Notes under the pieces: model-generated
What the model was told of the DNA's origin: nothing
The model's input: only the letters and a program-made list of their open reading frames with translations
Databases searched by the model: none
Translations under genes and position numbers: made by a program
Shown: positions 1 through 10,946 of the stretch, one piece after another
Position numbering within the stretch: position 1 is the stretch's first letter
Layout of the letters: each line of letters begins with the position of its first letter
From: Physcomitrium patens
Lineage: Eukaryota; Streptophyta; Bryopsida; Funariales; Funariaceae
Length of the DNA: 64,000 bases
Assembly (NCBI RefSeq): GCF_000002425.4
Contig: NC_037263.1
Coordinates: forward strand, 8,000,917 to 8,064,916
Reading direction: 5' to 3'

Positions 1-3
1 TGT

Positions 4-17
4 ATGGATCCATAACC
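4..17 (-). other. Primer-binding site of copia J
   Basis: Read on the minus strand this is GGTTATGGATCCAT, directly after the LTR end. It matches the anticodon-region primer site of copia I (GGTTATGGGCCCAC) except for three transitions. Copia elements of this kind prime reverse transcription on an internal piece of initiator tRNA-Met. The body of the element lies left of the window. Confidence 0.6.
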
Positions 18-353
18 TATTGAAGAAATACAATAAGCAAGACACAAGTAAGTAGAAATCAACAAGATTAGACACAAGAGAAGTGTGGAATGAGATACCT
101 CTCACTTCCAACACCCTTTACTTATAAGTAGAGTTTACATCCATTGTAGCTCAACTTCATTTTCATTCATCCTTATTTCATCCAATTATTCCCTAAATTC
201 TACTTAATCTAGCTGCCACTCCAAATCTAGTTGCCACTTAACTTAGCTGCTACTATAAATCCTAGCCGCCACATTAATAACTTTCATATTATCTTTTGCT
301 CTCCTTTAACCATTAACAACTTACATTAGGTAATAGGTTTTATTTGTCTAACA
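18..353 (-). repeat. 5' LTR of a copia element (J), body outside window
   Basis: The minus strand ends in TTCTTCAATA, the same terminus as the copia H LTR, and an internal block (about 95-135) matches the GTGTTGGAAGT region of the H and I LTRs. The outer end at 353 (minus strand TGTTAG) abuts the reverse transcriptase of element A, so J was inserted into A. The second LTR and the other target duplication are outside the window. No gene lies here. Confidence 0.65.
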
Positions 354-1857
354 TTTACTTTATTAGAGCATACAATTTGGTCTGCATTAAAGAAAGAAAT
401 GAATGGAAGACTTTATTTTGAACAAGGTATGGACACTTTGAATATAATGCCATGCCTTTTGGACTCATGAATGTACCAGTTGCTTTTAATATTTTATGAA
501 TGATATTTTTTTATAAGTTTTTAGATGATTTTGTTATTTATTACTTACATAATATTTATATCTACTTTAAGAATAAAAAAGAATATGAAATTTATGTTTG
601 CCATATATTACAAAAACTTAGAAATGTAGGATTGTATGCCAAGATAGAAAAGTATGTATTCCACATTATTTAAGTTGACTTCTTAGGATACATCATTTCA
701 AACAATGGTCTAATGATGGATCCTAAAAAAATACAAAAAATTATAGACTAGAAGATTACAAAAATAATATAAGATATATAATATTTCTTGAGATTTGTTG
801 ATTACTATCAGATCTTTATCAAGAATATTTTTCAAGTTATAGCACAACTTACATGCTTAACTTGTAAAGAAAAGCTCAAGTGGAATAAAGAAGCAAAAGC
901 ATCATTTGAAGCTTTAAAAAAAGCTTTTACTTTTGTATCAATCTTGTATTATGTTGACTTCTCCAAAGCATTTTTTTATGGAGACAGATGTATCTAAATT
1001 TGTCTTAAGTACAGTCTTATCACAAATAGGAGTAGATGACAAACTTCATCCAATAATTTTTCATTCAAGAAAATTTTCACTAGCTGGGATTAATTATGAG
1101 ATCTATAATAAAGAATTTCTTACAATTATGGATTCTTTTCAAGAATGGCATCATTATTTAAAAGGCATTTTAAGTCTAATCATTATATGTATAGATCACA
1201 AGAACCTCAAGTATTTCATGCTAGTACATGTTTTGAATCATTGCGAAGCTTATTGGAGCATGTTTTTGTCAAGATTTGAGTTCAATATCATTTATTGACT
1301 AAAAAAATAATAAGGTTTGTTTGATGCCTTTTTTAGACGTTCTTATCTTACACCAAAAGAAGGAGAAGCAACTTTTAATCAATAAAAGATAATTTTACTA
1401 AAGCCAAAATAATTTCATCTCCAAGCAATGAAATCAACATTAATTATTCATTTGACTTTTTTCAAGTAGATCCAAGCAAGTATGTCCTCAGATCTTTTTA
1501 TTTATGATATTAAAAATAATTCTTCTAAGTCTCAAGATACTTCCAAATTTGAGTTTAAGGAGAACCTACACTATTTTAAAGGATGTTTATATGTTCCAGA
1601 AGGAGAAGCAGGATTACGTGCCTTTAAAGCTTATCATAATTTCCATATAATAGGATATTTTGGATATAATAAGACTTTGAAACTTATATCTAGAGATTTT
1701 TGGTGACCTCAAATATAGAAGGCTATTAAAGAATTTATGCAGACATATGATGCTTATTCGAAATCAAAAACTCTTTATCATTGACCTTATAGACTCCTCC
1801 AACTATTACCTATATCAAAACAACTATAGTCTTCTGTCTCTATGGATTTTAACACTG
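354..1857 (+). pseudogene. A pol fragment: RT, RNase H, integrase zinc finger
   Basis: Decayed translation follows gypsy RT from about 390 (GHFEYN, MPFGL) through the thumb (788-997), RNase H (933-1298, with NYEIYNKE around the conserved E) and the integrase N-terminal finger (1482-1790, ending near CDAYSKSK-like residues). The RT catalytic YLDD reads YLHN at about 537-548, which would abolish polymerisation. Several stops and frame changes are present. It ends at SVSMDF, the first residues of the integrase core, where S1 interrupts it. Confidence 0.8.
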
Positions 1858-3186
1858 TGTTGTATGGCATGATTTGCTATCTAGGAATATACTAGATATG
1901 TAGCTATAGAGAGTTTAGCTTAAACCTTTATACGAATCTTATCTTAGCTTCCAAAACTCCTTTAATTTGCATAAAACTCAAAATATAATAAAATCCATTC
2001 AAAACATATTTTTCCCACGAAGGATTTTCTCATCTTGAACTTTAGTAATTCATAATTCTTGTTCTAGCTATTTAATTTGTTTCAAATATATAGTATAGGT
2101 AGAAATCACCCTTAAATTTTACCACAAAAAAAAACTAATTGCAAATTCATATTTTGATCTTCTGGCATCTAAGAAACCCTAGCAGATACTCTAAATCCTA
2201 ATTTATAAGCACTTGAGCACTATTTTCTTAATATCTAAAGAATTTAATACTCAAATGCCATCAAACTTATGTATAAAGTTTACTAGCATGAATATACACA
2301 TTTCTTGAAATTTTGAGCTAAAATCTTATCAAATTGCTCAAGATATAGCTCAAGACTCAACTACTAGTAAATCGGGTCACTTATTACCCTTAGATTGCAT
2401 GCATTGACTTCAAAATCCAATATCTCCTTCACTTCAACTTAGAATCCAGCAAGCAGTGTACAAAAAGTGTAACCGCAAAAGTTTTCTCTCTAGTCGTTTT
2501 TGCCAATCCTCAATTGCCTTCCATATGCATGCGTTATGTCAAAAAGACTGACAGTAGCTCCCAAATCAACACCTTAACTTTGAGTGCCTATATCTCCTTC
2601 ATATAAACTCCAAATCATACAAGATTTGTACCAAAATCATAGCCAAAAATCTAAACTTGCTGATCTTAGCCTTCAAAGCTCGAATGGTTTGAAAAACTAA
2701 TCCTAATCCCTAATATGGCCTCGGGCAGCCTCCCCAAAGCCCATTGGTCATGATTTTTGACCAATAGGAATGGAGATTTTCATCATCCATCTCCATTCAT
2801 CTATATTAGTGCCCTAATTACTCTCTTTGCTACCAAAACCCTTCTTCAATCTTTTTTCTTATAATATTTATATAATTTATGCTCTAAACTCCAAATAAAA
2901 GAGCCAAAAGTTTTCAAAGGTCACCAATGTCTAACAAAGGTGACTCTAAATATTTAGAAGTTACTATCAATCAAACCAATTTTAAAAATTATTATAAAAA
3001 AAAAATTAAACTTATACAAATTCTATAGTAATCTTTTTAAACAACCTCTTTTCAAGATAATAATCAAATTATATTCTACAACCAACTAAAATCTACTAAC
3101 GTGGCTCTTACCAAATTATTTAGTAAATTATATATTAAGTATATAATTATATTATTTTCATATAGTAGCCAAACCATAACATGACA
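1858..3186 (-). repeat. Solo LTR S1 (1329 bp)
   Basis: The block starts TGTTGTATGGC and ends ATGACA, and is closely similar along its length to 16928-18180 plus 26211-26294 (S2). It splits the integrase of A between MDF and the LILNSYDS region, with no internal coding sequence and no second LTR, which is the signature of a solo LTR left by LTR-LTR recombination. The near-terminal GTAGCTATAGAGA matches the conserved CTGGCTGTAGA end of the D and E LTRs. The target duplication is not clear (ACTG on the left, ACAA on the right). Confidence 0.75.
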
Positions 3187-3350
3187 ACAAATCTTTTAAT
3201 TTTAAATTCATATGATTCTATATTCATGATTGTAGATTATTTCACCAAGATGGTATATTTTATATCATATATAAAATCTATCACAAATCAAGGAATAGCT
3301 AAACTCTTTTTTTACAATATCTATTACTATCATAGATTACTAAGAGATAT
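3187..3350 (+). pseudogene. A pol fragment: integrase core, first part
   Basis: Translation LILNSYDSIFMIVDYFTKM continues the integrase core after S1 and runs to LLRDI. There element B is inserted at GATAT. The reading resumes at 9511 as RDI-ISNKGT, so the fragment is the left half of a core domain between the first and second catalytic Asp. Confidence 0.8.
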
Positions 3351-3771
3351 TGTCACAGACACAGAATACAGACTTGATATCTACCAAGAAGTTCAAGAAG
3401 AACTGGCAAGAACTAGATTAATCAGATGAATATAAGAACAACACCAGAGAGGTGAGCTAGAGCTCCAAGAGATGTATTGTCGAGACTGAAGAACTCTTCA
3501 GCCTCGATCCCAATATATACTTCTATTTAAGAAGCTTTTCAAGCAACTTCTACCAACTAGGAAGCTTTTAGAAGGTTCCAGAGACTTGTTTTTAGAAGGT
3601 TCTAGAAACTTATCTCTAGAAGGTTCTAAGGACTATGTCCCTAACATCTTCTACCAACTAAGAAGCTTCTAGAAGGTTCCAAAGACTTGTTTCTAGAAGG
3701 TTCTAGAAGCTTGTCTCTAGAAAGTTCTAGAAAGTTGTCTCTAGAAGGTTCTAAGGACTATGTCCCTAACA
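3351..3771 (-). repeat. B 3' LTR
   Basis: TGTCACAGAC to CCCTAACA on the plus strand, same length as the partner at 9090-9510. It contains TTGTCGAGACT at 3477-3487, the perfect complement of the primer site at 9077-9087. Tandem AGAAGGTTCTAGAA-like units fill 3550-3760. Confidence 0.9.
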
Positions 3772-4175
3772 TCACCCCCTTCTTTAGCTTCAAGGTCTCT
3801 GAGAAGCAATGTTGTTGTCAATGAGTACCAACGCAAGAAAATGAAGTTTTGTCGCATAACGTCTGCTATGAACTCCAACTGTTGTTCACGAGGTAAGTGG
3901 TTCATCGGCCCTTGAAGCCAATGGTAGTGGCCCACTCCTTCAACTTCTGACCAAGCATGAACTTCCGTGTCTTCATTGTGAAATTGTCCTGCAAATATGC
4001 CTTCTGGTTGACCATCGTAAGTAGGCTCGGACTCAAATATAATCACTAGTGATCGGTTACTTGGTATCCTCCATCGTCATCGTGGTGCAGGTGGTTTTTC
4101 ATCTCGGGGTCGCCTTCGTGAACTAGTTGGTTGAGATAATCTGACTGGCATAGTATCTATATCTTGGCTATCCAT
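3741..4175 (-). pseudogene. B ORF3: small ORF after the chromodomain
   Basis: An ATG at 4175 opens a 144-codon frame that crosses the polypurine tract and ends 31 bp inside the LTR; one TGA interrupts it near 4087. The part from 4046 onward is open. It contains GHYHWLQGPMNHLPREQ, which aligns with GHYGWLRGPINHLRREQ in element C and a decayed copy in A. It is not in the frame of the chromodomain. I do not recognise a family and assign no function; conservation at one place in three elements suggests a real third gene or a conserved 3' extension. Confidence 0.6.
3772..3783 (-). other. B polypurine tract
   Basis: Minus strand reads AAGAAGGGGGTGA immediately before the 3' LTR, the usual place and composition for the plus-strand DNA primer. 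Confidence 0.75.
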
Positions 4176-4306
4176 ATCAGAAGACCAAACTATGGCTACT
4201 GAAAAAATTCTATTTTATCTTGGAGAAAATAACTACATCAACTACTAATTTTGGTGGTGCTCTCTCTCTTTCTTATATTCTTGGGTGAGCAAGCTTCAGA
4301 AAGAAG

Positions 4307-7300
4307 CTATTTTCGAATCGGCTTAGATTTATGAGGATGTTGTTGATGAAACTCCTGTACCTTTTGCGGCACATTGGTGAGATTTTCAGCTGGCTCGTAC
4401 GTTCACTCATTAATGTCGTAGCTGCACCAATGAACAAGATACTCCAACTTGCCCCACCTTCGCCGAGAATCCAGCACCTTTTCAACCTCGTATTCCTCGT
4501 GGTTCTCGATCTCAATACTAGGTGGCGGACATTGCACTCTTTCAGAAAAAGATGACTCTCGATAAGGCTCCAACAAAGAAACATGAAAGACTGGATGTAC
4601 CTTCATAGAAGCCGGTAATTCCAGACGGTACGCCATTGGATTGATTTGCTTTTGGATGATAAATGGTCCCAATCTTCGATAGTCCAACTTATCACATGGT
4701 CGCTTGGTCTTGATATTCCATCAAAGAAGCCATGCTTTATCTCCAATTTTGAAAGTAGGTGCTTGATTCCGAAATCTATCTGCAGACGCCTTGTAGGATT
4801 CTTGAACGGATTGTAATTGAAGCTTCAACGTATTTTGAAGCTCTGATAGTTGTTTCGCAAATCCTTCAGCTGTTGGATTGTTATTTGTTGATGGACTCAA
4901 TAAATCAAGCTTTGGATGATACCCATAGTTGGAAAAGAATGGTGTGTATTGAGTCGACGTATGGAGGGTGTTGTTATATGCAAACTCGGCTAGCGGTAGA
5001 TATGTGGTCCAATCGTCTTGCTGATAGCTGATGCTGCATCATAAGTATTGTTCCAAGACTTAGTTCACCCATTCCGTTTGATCGTCAGTTTGAGGATGAA
5101 AAGCCGAAGAAAGCTTGATATCCACCTTCAGTATCTCAAAGAGAGATCTCCAAAACTTTGATACAAACTGGGTTCCTCGATCTGATACGATATCATCTGG
5201 TAGTCCATGATATCAATACACATTATCGAGAAAGAGCCTTGCTGTGACTTCACAAGATGATGTCTTCTTGCAAAGGACAAAGTGTGCCATTTTTGTAAGC
5301 CGATCTACCACGACAAAGATGCTGTCAAATGAGTTCGATGATGGCAGGTCCGTGATGAAGTCCATGGAAATCGAAGACCATAGTCGACGTGGAATCGGCA
5401 ATGGCTGTAGGAGTCCATAAGGGCGAGCCGAGGATTCTTAGATCTTGAACAGATGTCGCACGAGAGAACAAAATCTTTCACATCCTTCCACATTTGGGGC
5501 CACCAAAAATCTCGAGAAATAAGCTCCAAGGTCTTGTTGAATCCAAAATGTCCCGCAGCTGGAAAATCATGGCGAGATTGAAGAACTTGGAGTCGTGCTG
5601 GTCCTTTTGGGATATATAACCGCTCTTCAAAGTATAAAAGATCTCCCTCCACCTTGAACTTGTCGTCATTGGTACATTGCTTAATATCAATGGCTACTGA
5701 ATCTTCAATGGTTACAGCACGTACCTGATTTAGGAAGTCAGCATCAATTGGCATAATAGTAGCGCAAAGCTGAAATTGCTCTGGCTTCAACAATGTTGTA
5801 CATTGTTGATCAAACGCTACTTCTCCAGCCTTTGGTACAAGATACGATCTCCTTGATAAAGCATCAGATAGTCCTTGCTGCTTTCTAGGTCGATAAGTGA
5901 TAATAAAATCGAACCTAGATAGCAATATACTCCATCGAGCTTGACGTCGATTTAGAACTCGAGCCGACATGAAATACTCCAAATTCTTGTCATCTGTGTA
6001 TACGGTCACTAGATGTGCAGCTCCTTCAAGAAAGTGACACCATTCTTGGAAAGAATCCACTATAGCAAGAAGTTCCTTATCGTGGATCTCATAATTGATT
6101 TCAGCAGCAGAGAACTTTCGAGAATAGAATGCAACCAGATGGAGCTTCTTGTCTTCTCCCATTTATGAAAGTACAGCTTCCAAAGCAAAATCTGAAGCAT
6201 CAGTTTCTAAATAGAAGGCCTTTGTAAAGTCTGGATGTACGAAGATTGGAGCCGTAGTAAATGTGGTCTTCAGGTTTTGAAACGCCTTCTCTGCTAGAGG
6301 TCTCCATTCCAGCTTATCTTTGCATGTCAACCGAGTGAGAGGAGCAGCAACTTGAGAGTAATTCTTGATAAAGATTCGATAGGAGTTGGCAAAACCAAGA
6401 AAGCATTGTATGTCTCTAACCGTCTTCGGAACCTCCAAGGACACGATTACTTCCACCTTCTTGGGGTCCATCTTCAAGCCTTCCGTAGTCGCAACGAACC
6501 CCTGAAACTCCATCTCTATTTGGTGAAATAAACACTTCTCCAACTTCGCATATAGTCCTCGCTCGCGTAGTTTCTCCAATACCAAACGAACATATTTTTC
6601 ATGCTCTTCCTTATTTTTGGAGAATATCAAAATATCATCCAAATAGATGACAACAAAATCGTCAAGGTACTCTCGAAAAATATCATTCATCATATGTTAA
6701 AAGACCGTTGGAGCATTGGTAAGACCAAAGGGCATGACATTATATTCAAAATGGCCATACCTTGTACGGAACGCTGTCTTCCACTCATCTCCTTCCTTGA
6801 TTCGTACGAGGTTGTAAGCTCCCCTTAGATCAATTTTTGTAAAGATCCTTGCACGTCCAAGTTGTTCTAAGAGACCAAAAATCAAGGATAACGGATAACG
6901 ATTCTTCTTTGTTACCTTGTTGAGGCCTCGATAGTCCACGCATATCCGCAACGAGCCATCTTTCTTCTTCACAAATAAGATGGGTGCTCCAGCTGACGAT
7001 TTTGAATGACGGATGAAGTTCTTAGCTAGATTCTCGTCGATGTACTTCTGCAACTCCGCCAACTCCATCTGTGATAGATTGTAGATTGGGCCAAAAGGCG
7101 GTTGTGCTCCTTCCTGTAAGTCTATGGCGCAATCATATGGTCTGTGTTCCGGTAGCATGTCGGCATTTTTCTTTTGAAATACGTCTTTAAAATCCTCATA
7201 TTGCTCCGGTATACTTACTGTCGAGATCTTCTCTCCGGTAGTTGGAGTCGCATAAATGACAAACGATGTGCCTCCCTTGGACAATCTTATAAACGCTCTT

Positions 7301-7779
7301 GCTCCAATAAATAAAGATTTCTCTATTTGGGGTTTTCTACTAGGCTTGCTCTTGGGTGGTTTTGTGGGAAAGGTCATCTTCTGCAACTTCCAATCTATGG
7401 ATGGGTTATGCTTTTCTAACTAGGAAAGACCAAGAATAACAGGATTTGATGGGGTTCTAATAATATTAAAAATAATATGACTACTATGGTCCTTAAACGT
7501 CACTTCTATAGGTTTTGATTCATGGATGACACTACCAAACAATAAAGGTCGTCCATCTATGACCTCAACGTGAACAGGTTTGGATTTTTGTACTAAAGAG
7601 ATCTTATGACGCTTTGCAAATTCTTCATCTAAGAAACAAGCAGATGCTCTTGAATCTAATAATGCTAAGGTTCTCAGTTTCTGAGGGCCAATAAGCAAAG
7701 GGATTGTAAAACAAAGGGCAGGTTGAGCGGAAAGAAAAGAACCTGGTTGTTGTTGCGATATTTCACTATCCAGCAGCAC
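4307..7779 (-). pseudogene. B pol: protease, RT, RNase H, integrase, chromodomain
   Basis: Order on the minus strand: aspartic protease (7420-7779, active site written DSRA, not DSGA); RT (about 6400-7100, MPFGLTNAP, catalytic YLDD intact); RNase H (about 5900-6250, NYEIHDKELLAIVD); integrase finger (about 5450-5640, CDIC); integrase core (MDFITDLP at about 5350, SDRGTQF just beyond); and a chromodomain (4307-4560, [10 protein letters not shown] and LEYLVHW). Lesions: TAG at the end of the protease (7420), TAA at 6697 and 6163, a frameshift near 5400-5430, and a TGA inside the chromodomain at 4403. Most fit TGG, CAA or CGA codons changed by C-to-T or G-to-A. The product would copy RNA and integrate the DNA; the chromodomain usually directs integration to methylated histone H3. 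Confidence 0.88.
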
Positions 7780-7784
7780 GGTTC

Positions 7785-8809
7785 CTATTGTGGCTGGGCA
7801 TCCTCGTTTTCCTGAATAAATGCATCCCTAGTCTTGATAATATGTCGATTTTTCTTCTTGGGGCAGTTTCCAACTTTGTAGCCTTCTTCACCACAATACA
7901 AGCATAGACCTTCCTCCATACGCTGCTTTTTTTCTTCTAGAGTAAGAGATTTGACACGTACCGCATCAATTTGCATGTCTTCTACCTCTGAATGTAAATT
8001 CACTCTACTTGCCGACATAGTTGGGGTGTGGCGAACCGTATGTTGCCTTGAACGTTGGTCTTGGCGACATTGGAATAGGCGATTATCGTACTTCACAGCT
8101 TGGCTAATAACTTTGTTGAGCGTTTGCGGATCAGGAAGAGTTAACAGCAAATCCTTCACATCGTCCCTTAAACTCCAATAGATTTGACTCATCAACGCTT
8201 CTTCATCCCAATTGATGTCGCATGCTAATTGCCTGAAGTCCGATGCATAGACTGATATAGAACACATCCCTTGTCGTAGTGACCGGATCTTTGTTGTAGC
8301 CCATCGAACCTTGTTGTGTTCACCAAATGCTTCTGCAAATGCCTCTAAAAAGGTTTCAAAGTTGTTTAGTATGGACGATCGTTTCTCAAACAAGGAGCAA
8401 ACCATGATAGAGCTTGTCCTGTAAGTAAGGTTCTAACAAGCCCAACATGTGACTCCTCCGTTGAATAGCGTTCGGGCTGTAAAACTGTTATCAATCTGAT
8501 TTGGTTGACGAATCCTCGAAACTTGGAACGTGTACCATTGAACTTGTCCGGAAGGCTAACTCGGGGTTCCTTATGTTGTAGAACCAGTGGTGCTTGTCGA
8601 ACCTGAGGCAAAGTTGCTTCTCCAATTGTAGAAGTTTGAGGCTGGTGCAACCTAGATTGTGCCATCCCAGATGCTCCATCATTATGAAGCCTTGCCACGA
8701 CTCCTTCAATCTCTGCAGTTCTTTGCAATAACGTAGCGAGGGCATTCATGATAGCATCTAACTTAGACTCTGAACTTTCCGTCATACTAATGTCTTGGCC
8801 CCCGACCAT
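7785..8809 (-). pseudogene. B gag, frameshifted
   Basis: Starts MVGGQDISMTESSESK at 8809. The capsid-like region (PDKFNGTRSKFRGFVNQI, ALSWFAP) is followed by a one-base frameshift near 8385-8405, after which the second frame continues LFEKRSSILNNFETFLEAF. A zinc knuckle CLYCGEEGYKVGNC near residue 170 of the second part has Tyr where the conserved His should be. Gag packages the RNA and forms the particle. The end overlaps the start of the protease frame, so protease may have been made by frameshifting, but the decay makes that uncertain. Confidence 0.82.
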
Positions 8810-9076
8810 TCTAAGAGAAGGACAGAAATGACTCTATAAGAAGACAATATTGGTTTAGAGGAGGGTACTCCGCAACCTCTAAAATACCTTAAGAGCTTCA
8901 AGAAATGGGGTAATCCACTCTCTCCAAGAAGAATAAGACTCCAATATTGTAACAAAAGAAGTATCAGTTTAGAGGAGGGTAATCTGCAACCTCTAAAGTG
9001 CTAGTACACTTCCAAGCAGAGGGGTAATCCACACTCTAACAAAGAAGAAACTAGCTCTGATATCTGAGGTGAGTGA
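8810..9076 (-). promoter_or_regulatory. B 5' leader with duplicated stem-loop
   Basis: Untranslated leader between gag and primer site. Two copies of a unit of about 110 bp each hold an 8-bp inverted repeat TTTAGAGG/CCTCTAAA around a 14-nt loop (8854-8883 and 8968-8997). Each is followed by GGGGTAATCCAC. Element C has the same hairpin with a changed but still paired stem. A packaging or dimer signal is possible; that role is inference. A GCTCTGATAT stretch at 9054-9063 resembles a tRNA-iMet site but lies 27 bp from the LTR. Confidence 0.6.
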
Positions 9077-9087
9077 AGTCTCGACAA
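9077..9087 (-). other. B primer-binding site, self-complementary (Tf1-like)
   Basis: Minus strand TTGTCGAGACT starts two bases after the 5' LTR. It is perfectly complementary to LTR sequence at 3477-3487 and with one transition to 9216-9226 in the 5' LTR. In Tf1/sushi elements the 5' end of the RNA folds back and primes in just this way. Confidence 0.7.
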
Positions 9088-9089
9088 AC

Positions 9090-9510
9090 TGTCACGGACA
9101 CAGAATACAGACTTGATATTTACCAAGAAGTTCAAGAAGAACTGGCAAGAAGTAGATTAATCAGATGAATACAAGAACAACACGAGAGAGGTGAGCTAGA
9201 GCTCCAAGAGATGTGTTGTCAAGACTGAAGAACTCTTCAGCCTCGATTCCAATATATACTTCTATTTAGGAAGCTTCTCAAGTAACTTCTACCAACTAGG
9301 AAGCTTCTAGAAGGTTCCAGAGATTTGGTTCTAGAAGGTTCTAGAAACTTATCTCTAGAAGGTTCTAAGGACTATGTCCCTAACATCTTCTACCAACTAA
9401 GAAGCTTCTAGAAGGTTCCAGAGACTTGCTTCTAGAAGGTTCTAGAAGCTTGTCTCTAGAAAGTTCTAGAAAGTTGTCTCTAGAAGATTCTAAGGACTAT
9501 GTCCCTAACA
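9090..9510 (-). repeat. B 5' LTR
   Basis: Same length as the 3' LTR, about 96 % identical by eye count. Contains the promoter and the RNA 5' end that would pair with the primer site; R-U5 would be 137 nt. Confidence 0.9.
9216..9259 (-). promoter_or_regulatory. B LTR core promoter: TATA box and predicted start
   Basis: On the minus strand GTATATATT (9251-9259) lies about 32 bases upstream of position 9226, the first base of the 11-mer complementary to the primer site. TATA-to-start spacing of about 30 places the transcript 5' end exactly at the self-priming segment. Confidence 0.6.
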
Positions 9511-9515
9511 GATAT

Positions 9516-10399
9516 TATATCAAACAAAGGAACATAGTTTTTATTGCAATTTTGGAGAATTCTTTTTAAGATATTGAAGGTAGATATAAAACTATCTTCG
9601 GCTTTCTATCCTCAAACTAATGGACAAACAGAACGAATAAATCAAATTTTAAAACAGTATTTGAGGTGTACCATCAATTATCAATAAGATGATTAGATAA
9701 CTCTTTTTCATTGGTAGAATTTACTTACAATAATTTGGTATATTCTTCTATTCAACAAACACCTTTCTTTACTAATTAAGGTTATCATCGATAATTTGAT
9801 ACTTTTGACTTTTTTAAAGTTGATAATCCTGCCACAAAAGATATGGCAAATTGATTGTTAAAGCTACATGCAACAATAAAGGCTCAATTAAAAGAAGCTC
9901 AAGAATAACAAAAAGCCATTGCAGATGTCTATCATACAGAACAACTTCAATTCTATGTAGAGGATAAGGTATGGTTATTTTATAGTAATATTAAAACTAT
10001 TTGTTATCTTTGAAGCTTGATTATTGTAGGCTTGGATCATTTTTTATTTATGAATAGGTCAATCTAGTTGCTTATCAATTATACCTATCAGAGTGTATGA
10101 AAATCTATCCTATCTTCTATGTATCTTTACTTGAGCCATAGAAGATAATGGATATACAAGAAAAGAGATAAATGCCACCACTTCTTTTAGAAGTAGACAA
10201 TAATAAAAAATTTGAGGTGGAAAAAGTCTTAGATTTAAGGCGACATCAACATAGGTTAGAATATCTAGTACATTGGCATAGATATGACGTTAATGAATGC
10301 ACATGGAAGCCATCCAAGAATCTAGCAAATACATTAGCCAAAGTTAAAGCTTTTCATCAATAACATCCATCAAAATTAAGATAAAGAGTCAAGAAATTC
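9516..10399 (+). pseudogene. A pol fragment: integrase core, C-terminus, chromodomain
   Basis: Resumes after the GATAT duplication as ISNKGT, passes the catalytic-Glu region (TNGQTERIN, about 9617-9645) and reaches a chromodomain at 10172-10363 (KFEVEKVLDLRRH, LEYLVHWHRYDVNE). Stops occur throughout the integrase part; the chromodomain is open. The aromatic positions used by chromodomains for methyl-lysine binding (F in KFEVE, W in VHW, Y in RYD) are present. Confidence 0.78.
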
Positions 10400-10482
10400 T
10401 TTGCTATAAAGCAAAGCAAGTCCAATGGAGATTTCATTCTATCTTATATTATTATTTCTTTAAATTTTTTAGTGCTTAGGAG

Positions 10483-10905
10483 ATGGAGAACCAACAACCA
10501 GTAAATTTAATTCAAGAGCTATCATTTGTTGAGCTAGTAGACAAGATATTACGACTATCACAAGCTTTGAAATGGTGAAATTGAGATGAAGATCTTCAAG
10601 AATGACATGTTTTTCTTCAAATAGATGGTGAGAAACAATGCCTTTGATACCACTACCTTGGAAGGGATTCTCGATGTTTAGTAATACTTTTGGAGGTAGG
10701 AACTATTCTTCATAGTATTACTAATATCTTGTTTGAAAGAAGTTATGAAGGCCTTAATAATGATCTAATATATGGGTGGTCTTTTTGTCTTGGTATAAGA
10801 CATTATTGATGGTTGAAGGGACCTATCAACTACCTTCAAAGGAAACAAAGATCAGAGTATGTAGCAAATATAGTTCCGTGCATCTTAGACGTCATCAACA
10901 TGTAA
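10483..10905 (+). pseudogene. A ORF3
   Basis: ATG at 10483 (MENQQPVNLIQELSF) to TAA at 10903-10905, 423 nt, exactly the length of the homologous frame in element C. Several stops interrupt it. The C-terminal part reads WLKGPINYLQRKQRSEYVAN. It lies 84 bp after the chromodomain frame and 41 bp before the LTR. Unknown function. Confidence 0.6.
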
Positions 10906-10946
10906 TCACCGCTCATCATGGAACTTGTCTCTAAAAAGGGAGATAA

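Larger units (their letters stand above)
3351..9510 (-). mobile_element. Element B: full-length Ty3/gypsy chromodomain retrotransposon (6160 bp)
   Basis: Two 421-bp LTRs (3351-3771 and 9090-9510) differ at about 18 positions by eye with no length change. A perfect 5-bp target duplication GATAT flanks them (3346-3350 and 9511-9515). Order on the minus strand: LTR, self-complementary primer site, leader with hairpins, gag, protease, RT, RNase H, integrase, chromodomain, ORF3, polypurine tract, LTR. It was inserted in the integrase of element A. Gag has a frameshift and pol has at least four stops plus a frameshift, so it is not autonomous. Confidence 0.92.

Noticed and set aside
9054-9063. GCTCTGATAT as a tRNA-iMet primer site for B
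   Set aside because: It matches TATCAGAGC on the minus strand but lies 27 bp from the LTR, and the C counterpart is poorer. The self-complementary 11-mer is adjacent and covaries, so it is preferred; the iMet option stays as a minor alternative.
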